The position numbers and the translations under genes were made by a program. The notes beneath the pieces are model-generated. The model had not been told where the DNA came from. It made no database searches and was given only the letters and a program-made list of their open reading frames with translations. Shown here one piece after another: positions 25,670 through 36,402 of a stretch of DNA of 64,000 nt. Source of the stretch: Alphaproteobacteria bacterium (GTDB lineage Bacteria; Pseudomonadota; Alphaproteobacteria; Caulobacterales; Caulobacteraceae); the NCBI GenBank assembly GCA_018820205.1, contig JAHJOK010000036.1, forward strand, positions 1 through 64,000, in the 5' to 3' direction. The number at the start of each line of letters is the position of its first letter. The first letter of the stretch is position 1.

Positions 25670-25696
25670 GAGCGCCCGCGAGCATCGCGAGTGGTC

Positions 25697-28375
<2,679 letters not shown>

Positions 28376-28497
28376 ACGTAGTCCCCTGAAGTCGCTCTGG
28401 CATCGGCGGGTTGGCCCCGCTCGCATTCGTCATGAGTAACGTGCTGCGCGTGCGAAGGCGAGGGCGGGCTGTAACAAAGGGTGATATCTCGACACCT

Positions 28498-28562
28498 GTC
28501 TCCTCCACGTGCGTAGCATGGGGAGGTGGCTCGCAGCGCAGCGGAGAGACGGAGGGGTTCTT
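28498..28562 (+). repeat. left arm of DUF559-associated repeat
   Basis: A 65-bp unit: TCTCCTCC, a short hairpin, GGGGAGGTGGCTCGCAGCG, CAGCGGAGAGACGGAGGGGTTCTT. The same unit recurs at 28991-29062 and 58324-58390. Its last bases (GGAGGG) lie where a ribosome site is needed for the following gene, and its final TT forms the start codon TTG. Confidence 0.75.
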
Positions 28563-28920
28563 GACGACGCAGGGAACCGTCAGCCGGGCGCGGGTGCTGA
28601 GGCGCAGCTTGACGCCGCCGGAAGCGCGGCTGTGGGTCTGTTTGCGCGGTCGTCAGTTGGCTGGCTTGAAATTCAGACGGCAGCATCCGGTCGGTGTCTT
28701 TGTGCTCGACTTCTACTGCGCCGAGGCGAGGCTGGCGGTCGAGGTCGATGGGCAGCAACACGGCGATGCAGAGCGGTCTGAGCATGACCGACGTCGAACG
28801 GTGTGGCTGGCGACACAGGGAATATCCGTACTGCGGATTGCGGCGGAGGATTTGCGGGTCAATCTGGACGGCATACTGACCTGGATCAGGACGAACGCCG
28901 AAGAGCGCGTGCGCGGCTAA
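28561..28920 (+). CDS. DUF559 endonuclease-domain protein
   Basis: A 119-residue protein of the DUF559 family, which has a Vsr-like PD-(D/E)xK nuclease fold. Landmarks are RARVLRRSLTPPEARLWVCL, KFRRQHPVGVFVLDFYC, then LAVEVDGQQHG holding the acidic E-x-D pair, and GISVLRI. It is likely a DNA nuclease; the target is unknown. The start is TTG 28561 with GGAGGGG five bases upstream; no ATG or GTG fits the domain start. The coding region exactly fills the gap between inverted repeats GGAGGGGTTCTT and AAGAACCCCTCC, with start and stop codons overlapping them. Confidence 0.82.
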   Translation: MTTQGTVSRARVLRRSLTPPEARLWVCLRGRQLAGLKFRRQHPVGVFVLDFYCAEARLAVEVDGQQHGDAERSEHDRRRTVWLATQGISVLRIAAEDLRVNLDGILTWIRTNAEERVRG

Positions 28921-29062
28921 GAACCCCTCCACCACTTCGTGGTCCCCCTCCCCATCGCCAAGCGGCGACGGGGAGGAGACGCGGACGCATCGTCTCCTCC
29001 CTGTTCGCGTAGCGAATGGGGAGGTGGATGCGAGCGCTTGCGAGCAGACGGAGGGGTTCTTG
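28919..29062. repeat. right arm plus extra arm of DUF559-associated repeat
   Basis: 28919-28980 is the inverted arm, starting AAGAACCCCTCC inside the stop codon and ending in a CTCCCCATCGCCAAGCGGCG hairpin. 28991-29062 is another forward arm (CCTCCC, hairpin, GGGGAGGTGG, ending ACGGAGGGGTTCTT) abutting the glyS stop. Together with the left arm they bracket the nuclease gene. Confidence 0.75.
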
Positions 29063-31225
29063 TTACCCCGCCACCAGTCCGAAATCGGCGACCTGGCCCA
29101 TGACGTCGCGAACCTGCATCAGCAGTTTCAGGCGGTTTTCGCGTTCGGCGGGGACGTCTGAGTTGACCAGCACCTTGTCGAAGAAGGCGTCCACCGGCGC
29201 ACGCAGGGCGGCGAGCGCGGTCATGGCGTCGGCGAAATCCTCGCGGTCCAGGGCCTGGCCGACGCGGCTGCGGGTCATTTCGGTGGCCATGGCCAGGGCC
29301 ATGACCTCTTCCGGTTGGGCGATCTGGCCGGTGGCGACGGCGCCGGTCGGCAGGGGCCCCTTCTTCTCCTCGGCCTTGAGGATGTTGGAGGCGCGCTTGT
29401 AGCCGGCCAGCAGGTTGGCGCCGTCGTCGGTGGAGAGGAACGCGTCGAGGGCCTCCACGCGACGCACGATGCGGACGAGGTCGTCGTCGCCGAGGGCGAA
29501 GACGGCGTCGACGAGGTCGTGACGCTTGCCCTGGTCGCGGAGGAGGACCTTCAGGCGGTCGGCGAAGAAGGCGACGACTTCGTAACCAACCTCGATCTCG
29601 CTGTTCATCTTCCGTCCGTCATCGTTGTTGACGGCGGTCTGGGTCCAGTCGGAGATGGCGACCGGACGTTCAGGTCCGGCCCGGCGCATCGCGTATTCGC
29701 AAACATCGGTGAGCGGAACTCGGTGCCCGTTGTCGAGGATCAGCCGGATCACGCCCAGCGCCGCGCGACGCAGCGCGAACGGGTCCTTGGAGCCGGTGGG
29801 CTTCTCGTCGATGGCGAAGAAGCCGACGAGGGTGTCGAGCTTGTCGGCGAGGGCGACGGCGACCGTCAGGGGGGCGGTCGGGACCGAGTCCGCCGGGCCC
29901 TGGGGCTTGTAGTGGTCGCGGATGGAGTCGGCGATGGCGTCGCCGTGGTCGGCGCGGGCGTAGTAGCCGCCCATGACGCCCTGCAATTCCGGGAACTCGC
30001 CGACCATGCCCGAGGCGAGGTCGGCCTTGGCGAGGCGGGCGGCGGTCTCGGCGTCATCCGGATCGGCGCCGACCAGGGGGGCGATCTCGCGGGCCAGGGC
30101 GGCGATACGCATCGTCCGCTCGGCCATCGTGCCCAGTTTGGCGTGGAAGGTGACGCCGTTCAGTTTTTCCAGCCAGGCGTCGAAGCCGACCTTCTTGTCC
30201 TCGTCCCAGAAGAAGCGGGCGTCGTTCAGGCGGGCGGACAGTACGCGGCTGTTGCCGGCGGCCAAGGCCGCGCCGCCGTCGGAGGCCTCGACATTGGCGA
30301 CGACGATGAAGTTGGGGGCCAGGGGAGCGCGGACGTCCACGTCCGCTCTTTCGGCCGTCGCGGTCTGGCGGACCTGGAGGTCCGCGCTCCGGCGCACGGC
30401 GAAATATTTCTGGTGCACCTTCATCGACAGACGCACCACCTCGGGCGGCAGGTCGAGGAACTGGGGGTCCATGTCGCCCAGGATCGGCGTCGGCCATTCG
30501 GCGAGACCGGCGACCTCGTCCAGCAGGCCGTCGTCATCGACCAGTTCCAGACCCCGCGCGTGGCAGGCGGCGCGGGCGGCGTCGAGGATCTTCAGCTTGC
30601 GATCGGCGACGTCGAGGATGACGAAATGCCGTTCCAGCCTGGCGCGATAGTCGGCGAAATCCTTCACTGCGAACGGCTGGCCCGAGCCCATGAACCGGTG
30701 GCCCTCGGTGGTGTCGCCCGATGTGATGCCGTCGATCTCGAACGGCACGACATGGCCGTCGAACAGGGCGATAATCCGCTTCAGCGGGCGGACCCAACGC
30801 AGCGTGCCCGTGCCCCAACGCATCGACTTGGGCCAGGGGAAGGTGCGGACGACGTGCTCGACCGTCTCGGCGATGACGGCGGTGGTCTGGACGCCCTTCT
30901 GGTCGATGACGGCGAACAGGACGCCGTCGCGTTCGGTCAACTGGTCGCGGGTCAGGCCGGTCTTCCTGAGGAAGCCTTCCAGTGCCTGTTCCGGGGCGTT
31001 GGCGCGCGGGCCTTTGAGTTCCTCGGAGCGGTCGGGGGTGGCGGCCGGCAGGCCTTCGATCACCAGCGTCAGACGACGCGGACCGGCCCAGGCGGTCAGG
31101 GCGTCCCAGGTCAGGCCGGCGGCCTTCAGCCGTTCGGAGGCCATGCGTTCCAGATCGCGCGCGGCGCCCGGCTGCATGCGGGCGGGGATCTCTTCCGAGA
31201 ACAGTTCGAGGAGGAGTTGGGGCAT
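29063..31225 (-). CDS. glyS: glycyl-tRNA synthetase beta subunit
   Basis: A 720-residue beta chain of the bacterial alpha2beta2 GlyRS that charges tRNA-Gly. It begins [17 protein letters not shown] and contains the KSMRWGTGTLRWVRPLK and HQKYFAVR segments, the HD-like middle and the C-terminal anticodon-binding region ending in VLVNSDVP and RLKLLMQV. Its ATG overlaps the glyQ stop by one base (TGATG). Residues 280-300 (SADLQVRQTATAERADVDVRA) are encoded by a 63-bp palindromic repeat inserted in frame between FAVR and LAPNFIV, where relatives have only a short loop. Confidence 0.95.
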   Translation of the reverse strand: MPQLLLELFSEEIPARMQPGAARDLERMASERLKAAGLTWDALTAWAGPRRLTLVIEGLPAATPDRSEELKGPRANAPEQALEGFLRKTGLTRDQLTERDGVLFAVIDQKGVQTTAVIAETVEHVVRTFPWPKSMRWGTGTLRWVRPLKRIIALFDGHVVPFEIDGITSGDTTEGHRFMGSGQPFAVKDFADYRARLERHFVILDVADRKLKILDAARAACHARGLELVDDDGLLDEVAGLAEWPTPILGDMDPQFLDLPPEVVRLSMKVHQKYFAVRRSADLQVRQTATAERADVDVRAPLAPNFIVVANVEASDGGAALAAGNSRVLSARLNDARFFWDEDKKVGFDAWLEKLNGVTFHAKLGTMAERTMRIAALAREIAPLVGADPDDAETAARLAKADLASGMVGEFPELQGVMGGYYARADHGDAIADSIRDHYKPQGPADSVPTAPLTVAVALADKLDTLVGFFAIDEKPTGSKDPFALRRAALGVIRLILDNGHRVPLTDVCEYAMRRAGPERPVAISDWTQTAVNNDDGRKMNSEIEVGYEVVAFFADRLKVLLRDQGKRHDLVDAVFALGDDDLVRIVRRVEALDAFLSTDDGANLLAGYKRASNILKAEEKKGPLPTGAVATGQIAQPEEVMALAMATEMTRSRVGQALDREDFADAMTALAALRAPVDAFFDKVLVNSDVPAERENRLKLLMQVRDVMGQVADFGLVAG
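30326..30388. repeat. in-frame palindromic repeat inside glyS
   Basis: A 63-bp element: 21-bp arms AGCGCGGACGTCCACGTCCGC and its near reverse complement (two mismatches) flank a 21-bp centre. Each arm is itself palindromic (GCGGAC-GTCCAC-GTCCGC type). It lies in coding phase in glyS and adds exactly 21 codons without a stop. It is comparable in principle to Rickettsia palindromic elements, but its sequence is unrelated as far as I can tell. Confidence 0.75.
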
Positions 31226-32136
31226 CAGGCGGTTTTCCGCTCTTGTTCGACATAGGCCAGGGCGCAGGCTTTGCACAGGTCGCGGATGCGGCCGATGTAG
31301 CTCTGGCGTTCGGCCACCGCGATGGCGCCGCGGGCGTCCATCAGGTTGAACAGGTGAGAGGCCTTCAGCACCTGGTCGTAAGCGGGCAGGACCAGGGGCT
31401 GGCCCTGGGGGCCGGTCATGGCGAGCAGGCGGGTGGATTCCGCCTCCATGTCCTCGAACCGGCGCTTCAGACCGTCGACGTCGTAGCCGTGGAAATTGGC
31501 TTGGGACTGCTGGCGCTCGTTCTCCAGAAAGACCTCGCCATAGGTGACGCCTTCCTTGGTGAATTTCAGATCGTAGACGTTGTCCACGCCCTGGACGTAC
31601 ATGGCCAGACGCTCCAGCCCGTAGGTCAGTTCGCCGGAAACGACATCGACCTCGATGCCGCCGACGCCCTGGAAATAGGTGAACTGGGTCACCTCCATGC
31701 CGTCGCACCAGACCTCCCACCCCAGACCCCAGGCGCCGACGGTGGGGTTTTCCCAGTCGTCCTCGACGAAGCGGATGTCGTGCAGCGCCGGGTCGATGCC
31801 GATGGCCCGCAGCGAGCCCAGATACAGGTCCTGAAGATCGTCGGGGTTGGGCTTCAGGATCACCTGATATTGGTAATAGTGCTGGAGGCGGTTGGGGTTC
31901 TCGCCGTAGCGGCCGTCGCCCGGGCGACGGCTGGGCTGGACATAGGCAGCCTTCCACGGACGGGGGCCGAGCGCGCGCAGCACGGTGGCGGGGTGCAGGG
32001 TGCCTGCGCCGACCTGTTCGTCATACGGCTGAAGGATCGCGCAGCCCTTGTCCCCCCAGTATTCGTGGAGCGTCAGGATCAGGTCCTGAAAGGCGAGCGG
32101 TTCGGTCTGTGCGGCCACGGGGAGTCTTTTGGGCAA
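31225..32136 (-). CDS. glyQ: glycyl-tRNA synthetase alpha subunit
   Basis: A 303-residue catalytic alpha chain of GlyRS. Class II motifs are visible: [21 protein letters not shown] at the N-terminus, [49 protein letters not shown] and [11 protein letters not shown]. It is upstream of and coupled to glyS. The annotated start is TTG 32136 with no evident SD; an internal GTG six codons later is the alternative. The catalytic core is not affected. Confidence 0.95.
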   Translation of the reverse strand: MPKRLPVAAQTEPLAFQDLILTLHEYWGDKGCAILQPYDEQVGAGTLHPATVLRALGPRPWKAAYVQPSRRPGDGRYGENPNRLQHYYQYQVILKPNPDDLQDLYLGSLRAIGIDPALHDIRFVEDDWENPTVGAWGLGWEVWCDGMEVTQFTYFQGVGGIEVDVVSGELTYGLERLAMYVQGVDNVYDLKFTKEGVTYGEVFLENERQQSQANFHGYDVDGLKRRFEDMEAESTRLLAMTGPQGQPLVLPAYDQVLKASHLFNLMDARGAIAVAERQSYIGRIRDLCKACALAYVEQERKTA

Positions 32137-32323
32137 AGAGAAAGGCGGCGGACCCTAGGGCGCGATCAGGAAAAGTGGAACCCGGTTTTCCGGTCGATCG
32201 CGCCCCAGGGAGATATTGCCAGCCTGATTCACGCCGAAAGCCGGGATCGCGACGCGACCCCGGCTTCCTCGGCGATCAGGCTGGTGGCCCGCCGCCTTCC
32301 AACTCAACTCAGGCAGACAGACA

Positions 32324-33427
32324 TTACGACTGCGGAGTCGGCGCCATGGCGTCGTCGGTCGCGTCGGCCGGCTCGTCATCGACCTGACCATCGGTCGGGT
32401 TGGGAACCGGGGGCGAGGCCGTGGTGGTCACGCTGTCGGCCGGTTGACCGTTCGGCGCATTGACCGCGCTCTCGGGGTTGGTCGGGGTCGCCGGAGCCGT
32501 CATAGAAGGCGCGGCGGCCGGGGGCGTCGTCGCCGGCATGGTGGTCGGCGGCGTGGTCGGGCCGACCGGCGCGGCGGTGGTGGCGGCGGGCGGCGTCATC
32601 GTGTCGTCCGCCTCGTCGGTCATCGGGTCGTCGGTCATCGGCTCATCGACGGTTTCATCGGCCGGAGGGGCGGCCTCGACCGTGTCGTCCGACTGCGGCG
32701 CGGCCATGTCGGTTTCGCCGGCGGGCGGCGCGGCCTCTTCCGCGTCACCGGCGGCGACCTGCGACTGGGCCGGGTTCAGCACCTGGTCGATGGCGAAGAC
32801 GGCGCCGTTGGAGGCGTCGATGTCGGCGGTGGTCACGGTGGCATTGTCCACCTTGATCGAGGAGCCGGTGCCGTCCAGCTGGACCTCGCTGGTCGCGGCG
32901 GTCTGAACGCCGCCCTTGGCGCCCTCGATCTGGCTCGAGTTCACGTCGGCCACGACCACATGATACAGCAGCAGCTGACGCAGCTCATTGACGTTGGCCG
33001 GGTCCATCAGACGGGTGCGATCCGCCTCGGGCAGGGCCGCGAAGGCCGCATCGGTCGGGGCGAAGATCGAGATGGCCGGTTGCGACGCCAGGGTGTCGGT
33101 CAGCTGGGCCGAATCCAGGGCGGCCAGCAGGGTGGTGAACTGGCCCTGCGAACGCAGGACGTCGATCACGGTATTGGCGGCGGCCGGGGTCTGCGCACCC
33201 GCAGCGGCGGCGGCGACCGGCGCGGTCTGGGCCGGGGCGGTCGCGGGCGTTTCAGCCGGCTGGGTCGCGGCGGGCGGCGTGGAGTCGGGCGCGGCCGGCT
33301 GCATCACCGATTGACCGGTCGTGGTCTGGGTCGAGCCGCTGGGCGCGGGGATCGACTGGGCGTAGGTGGAGCCGGCGGCGAACAGGGCCACAGCGGCGGT
33401 CGCGGTCAGAAGACGTGTGCGAAGCAT
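32324..33427 (-). CDS. fasciclin-domain protein with long low-complexity tail
   Basis: A 367-residue secreted protein. Signal peptide to residue about 23 (STYAQ), a Pro/Thr/Ala/Gln linker, one FAS1 domain (about 85-220; ISIFAPTDAAFAALP, LLYHVVVADV, VFAIDQVLNPA), then about 145 residues rich in Pro, Thr, Ala, Asp and Met (repeats of MTDDPMTDEAD). FAS1 domains mediate adhesion or matrix contacts. A second, smaller FAS1 lipoprotein lies at 44421. The start ATG 33427 gives the signal peptide. Confidence 0.82.
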   Translation of the reverse strand: MLRTRLLTATAAVALFAAGSTYAQSIPAPSGSTQTTTGQSVMQPAAPDSTPPAATQPAETPATAPAQTAPVAAAAAGAQTPAAANTVIDVLRSQGQFTTLLAALDSAQLTDTLASQPAISIFAPTDAAFAALPEADRTRLMDPANVNELRQLLLYHVVVADVNSSQIEGAKGGVQTAATSEVQLDGTGSSIKVDNATVTTADIDASNGAVFAIDQVLNPAQSQVAAGDAEEAAPPAGETDMAAPQSDDTVEAAPPADETVDEPMTDDPMTDEADDTMTPPAATTAAPVGPTTPPTTMPATTPPAAAPSMTAPATPTNPESAVNAPNGQPADSVTTTASPPVPNPTDGQVDDEPADATDDAMAPTPQS

Positions 33428-33611
33428 GGTGGAGTCCTTTCGAGACTGCACGAACCGTCACGGGGGAAGCTCGCGGTTCGTTACTCAGTGTTACGAAGCC
33501 TAAGAAGGCCCAACACGTCGTTGCGGTTCCACATCGGGTTGCAAGTCACCGAAACAAGGCAAAGCTCAAGGCCATCTGTCGGCCATCTCGAGGTTCACGC
33601 CCCGATATTGC

Positions 33612-34520
33612 CTATACTTGGCCGTATTCTGACGCCGGCGACACGGTGTCGCCCAGAAGCGTGGCCGTGACCCACCAATCGCCATGATCGGCGCGAAGGG
33701 CCTCAGCCGCCGCGTCCGCCGCCGGGGCGTCATCGAACAGGCCGAATACGGTGGCGCCGGAGCCGGACATCCGCGTCAGCCGCGATCCGGCGGCGTCCAT
33801 GGCGGTCAGGGCGCGGGCGATGGCGGGTTCGAGAGCCGCCGCCGGAGCCTGCAGGTCGTTGCGCTGGCGGGCCAGCCAGTCGATCACCACAGGCGGTGTC
33901 CAGTCCGAAGGCGGCGCGGGGCGGTCGACAGGCCGGACCGGGCCTGAGTCATAGGCGCGATAGACGGCGCCGGTCGGGGACGGGCGTCCCGGATTGGCCA
34001 GGACGACGTGAAGCGGCGGCAGGCGCGGTTCGAGGGTCAGGCGGTCGCCCACGCCCTCGGCCCAGGCCGTCCGGCCCGCCAGACACATCGGACCGTCGGC
34101 GCCGATCACGCGCGCGATCTCGGCCAGCCGCGCTTCGCCGAGGTCCAGCTGCAGCACGGCGTCGGTCAGACGCAGGGCGACCGCGGCGTCGGACGACCCG
34201 CCGCCCAGGCCGGCGGCGATAGGCAGACGTTTGTCCAGGGCGACGGCCACGGCCGGATCGCCGATGCCAGCCGCCTCGCCCAGCCGACGCAGGGCGGTCA
34301 GGATCAGATTGTCCCCCTGCCCCGTCAGGGCGTCGCCGAACGGCCCGGTAACGGTCAGGGACAACCGGTCGGCGGCGGACACGGTCACGGCATCCCCGAC
34401 ATCGGCGAAGGCGACCAGGCTGGCGATCGGATGATATCCGTCGGCCTGAAGCGGCCCGACATGCAGGAACAGATTGACCTTGGCCCGCGCCAGCGCGCGA
34501 CGAACAGGCGACGTGTTCAG
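33612..34520 (-). CDS. ispE: 4-diphosphocytidyl-2-C-methyl-D-erythritol kinase
   Basis: A GHMP kinase of about 302 residues in the MEP isoprenoid pathway, phosphorylating CDP-methylerythritol. Landmarks are ARAKVNLFLHVG (11-22), the GHMP phosphate loop PIAAGLGGGSSDAA (100-113) and SGSGATVFGLF near the C-terminus. No ATG, GTG or TTG exists in this frame between the preceding stop codons and the conserved ARAKVN. The only near-start codon is CTG at 34520, which overlaps the TGA of the upstream TPR gene (CTCTGA). I annotate that CTG, preceded by GGGGGCGA. Coupling to the TPR gene is likely. Confidence 0.85.
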   Translation of the reverse strand: MNTSPVRRALARAKVNLFLHVGPLQADGYHPIASLVAFADVGDAVTVSAADRLSLTVTGPFGDALTGQGDNLILTALRRLGEAAGIGDPAVAVALDKRLPIAAGLGGGSSDAAVALRLTDAVLQLDLGEARLAEIARVIGADGPMCLAGRTAWAEGVGDRLTLEPRLPPLHVVLANPGRPSPTGAVYRAYDSGPVRPVDRPAPPSDWTPPVVIDWLARQRNDLQAPAAALEPAIARALTAMDAAGSRLTRMSGSGATVFGLFDDAPAADAAAEALRADHGDWWVTATLLGDTVSPASEYGQV

Positions 34521-36343
34521 AGTTCGCCCCCGCCGACCGGTTGCGGCGCATCCAGGCCGTCGACCAGCTTGCGTTCGACCTCGGCGCGGCGCTCGGCGTC
34601 CGGGTCCAGGGTCAGGACGCGATTCCACTGGAATCCCGCCTCGCGCCGACGGCCCACCTGCCAGTAGGCGTCGCCCAGGTGGTCGTTGATCTCGGCGTTG
34701 GCCGGCTGTTTGGCCACCGCCTGCTCCAGGGTGTCGACGGCGGTCTCGTACTGGCCCTGGCGATACTGGGACCAGCCCAGACTGTCTTGGATATTGCCGT
34801 TTCCGGGTTCGGCGGCATGGGCGCGGGCGATCATCTCGGCGCCCTCGGGCACCCGCGTGCCGCTGTCGACCCAGAGGTAGCCGAGATAGTTGAGGAAGTT
34901 CGGATCGTTCGGCTTGACCTGAAGCGCGGCCCACAGCTCGGCCTCGGCCTCGGGGATGCGACCCAGGGATTCATAGGCGGCCCCGCGCATGAAGCGGATG
35001 TCCGCGCTCTGGTCGGCGAAATTCAGCTGGGGTCCGTTCAGAAGCTCCAGCGCCTCCTCGTAGCGCTCCATCTGCAGCAGCTGGCTGGCAACCAGATAGG
35101 CGATCCGGCCGTCGGCAGGGGTCGCGGCGCGGGCGGTCTGGAAGGCGGCGAGCGCCGCCTCATAGTTCTCCGCCTTGGACTGGCTGAGGCCCAGCTGGAC
35201 CTGGGCGGCGGCGTAGATCACGGCGTTGTCGTCGGAGATTCCCGCCAGGACGCTGCGAGCCGCAGCGTCCAGTCCCGCCTGGGACAGGGTCTGGCCCAGC
35301 AGATAGCGGGTTTCCGGTTCCGGGTGCAGGTTCAGCGACAGCCGCAGATAGACCACGGCGAACTCGTTGGCGCTCTCGGCCGAGGCCTGGGCGGCGGCGG
35401 CGGTCAGAGCCTTGGCCACCCCCTCCCGATAGTCGGGCAAGGCGGGCGCGCGGCCCCGGGCGACCACGCGGGCGCGGGCGCGAGCAATAGCGACGTCCTC
35501 GGCGCCGTCGGCGATGGCCGCGTCATAAAAGGCCAGCGCCTCGTCCCGGCGACCGCGCCGCTCCAGAAACTCGCCATAGCTGGTGCGGAACAGGGGTGCG
35601 GTGCGTGCGTCCTCGGCCAGCACGCGCAGGGCGGCCTCGGCCTCGGGATACTGGCGGCGGTGCTCCAGCAGAAGCGCGCGGTGAAAGCGGCCGAACAGCA
35701 GGATGATCGGATCGCCGGTCGGGTTTGGCTCGGCCAGGGCCGTGGTCCAGTCGCCGGCGGCGGCCGCGATCCACGGGGCGATCAGGGCGCCGGCCCGCGC
35801 ATGGGGCGCGCCGATGGGATGGGCCTTCAGGGCGGCGTTGGCGGCTGCGGCGTCCCCGGCCACGAAGGTCTGGACCGCCGAGACCAGCGCCCCGGCCTGG
35901 GTGATCACCGGCGACGCATCGGAAGCTTCGGGCACGATGCGGGCGGCGACGCCCAGATCCCCGGCCAGCAGGGCGGCGGTGAAGGCCTGATCCTGGATCC
36001 GGGGCTGTTCGGGCGTCAGGGCCTCGACGGCGGTCAGATAGGCGGCGCCGGCCTCGGCCTCCCCCCGGCTGAGGGCCAATCGGGCCGACAGGTAGAGGCC
36101 GTAGGCGCTGCGGTCCTGATCGTCGCGGGGCACGGGGGCCCAGACGGCGGGGATGGCCTCGATCGTCGGCGCGGGCGTTTCGGCTTCCGGGCCGATGACG
36201 ATCAGCGGCCGGGTGGCCGGCGTCTCGGGCGCGACCTCGGGCGAGGCGGGTGGAACCGCCGGGGGCTCGTCTTGGGCGAGAACGGGGGCGGCGACCAGGG
36301 CGGTCGCGGCGATCAGCAGGGAGCGGAGGGAGGCATGGCGCAT
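34517..36343 (-). CDS. tetratricopeptide-repeat protein, exported
   Basis: A 608-residue protein with a signal peptide (LRSLLIAATALVAAPVLAQ) and a Pro-rich stretch, followed by many TPR units. They are clearest in the C-terminal third (about 350-590: PADGRIAYLVASQLLQMERY, PNDPNFLNYLGYLWVDSG, GNIQDSLGWSQYRQGQYETA, PANAEINDHLGDAYWQVGRR). TPR proteins of this layout act as scaffolds in the periplasm or outer membrane. The specific role is unknown. Its stop overlaps the ispE start. Confidence 0.85.
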   Translation of the reverse strand: MRHASLRSLLIAATALVAAPVLAQDEPPAVPPASPEVAPETPATRPLIVIGPEAETPAPTIEAIPAVWAPVPRDDQDRSAYGLYLSARLALSRGEAEAGAAYLTAVEALTPEQPRIQDQAFTAALLAGDLGVAARIVPEASDASPVITQAGALVSAVQTFVAGDAAAANAALKAHPIGAPHARAGALIAPWIAAAAGDWTTALAEPNPTGDPIILLFGRFHRALLLEHRRQYPEAEAALRVLAEDARTAPLFRTSYGEFLERRGRRDEALAFYDAAIADGAEDVAIARARARVVARGRAPALPDYREGVAKALTAAAAQASAESANEFAVVYLRLSLNLHPEPETRYLLGQTLSQAGLDAAARSVLAGISDDNAVIYAAAQVQLGLSQSKAENYEAALAAFQTARAATPADGRIAYLVASQLLQMERYEEALELLNGPQLNFADQSADIRFMRGAAYESLGRIPEAEAELWAALQVKPNDPNFLNYLGYLWVDSGTRVPEGAEMIARAHAAEPGNGNIQDSLGWSQYRQGQYETAVDTLEQAVAKQPANAEINDHLGDAYWQVGRRREAGFQWNRVLTLDPDAERRAEVERKLVDGLDAPQPVGGGEL

Positions 36344-36402
36344 GGCTGCGACATTCACCGGCTTATGCGGCCGGGACAAGGCCCCTCGCCCCCCGAGCGT
36401 CC

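Noticed and set aside
28411..28560. Upstream ATG extension of the DUF559 protein
   Set aside because: The extra 50 residues are encoded by the repeat arm and ppdK upstream region and do not belong to the family; the TTG with GGAGGGG fits better.
29315..31255. Plus-strand open frame antisense to glyS
   Set aside because: Antisense of an unmistakable GlyS; no ribosome site or recognisable protein.
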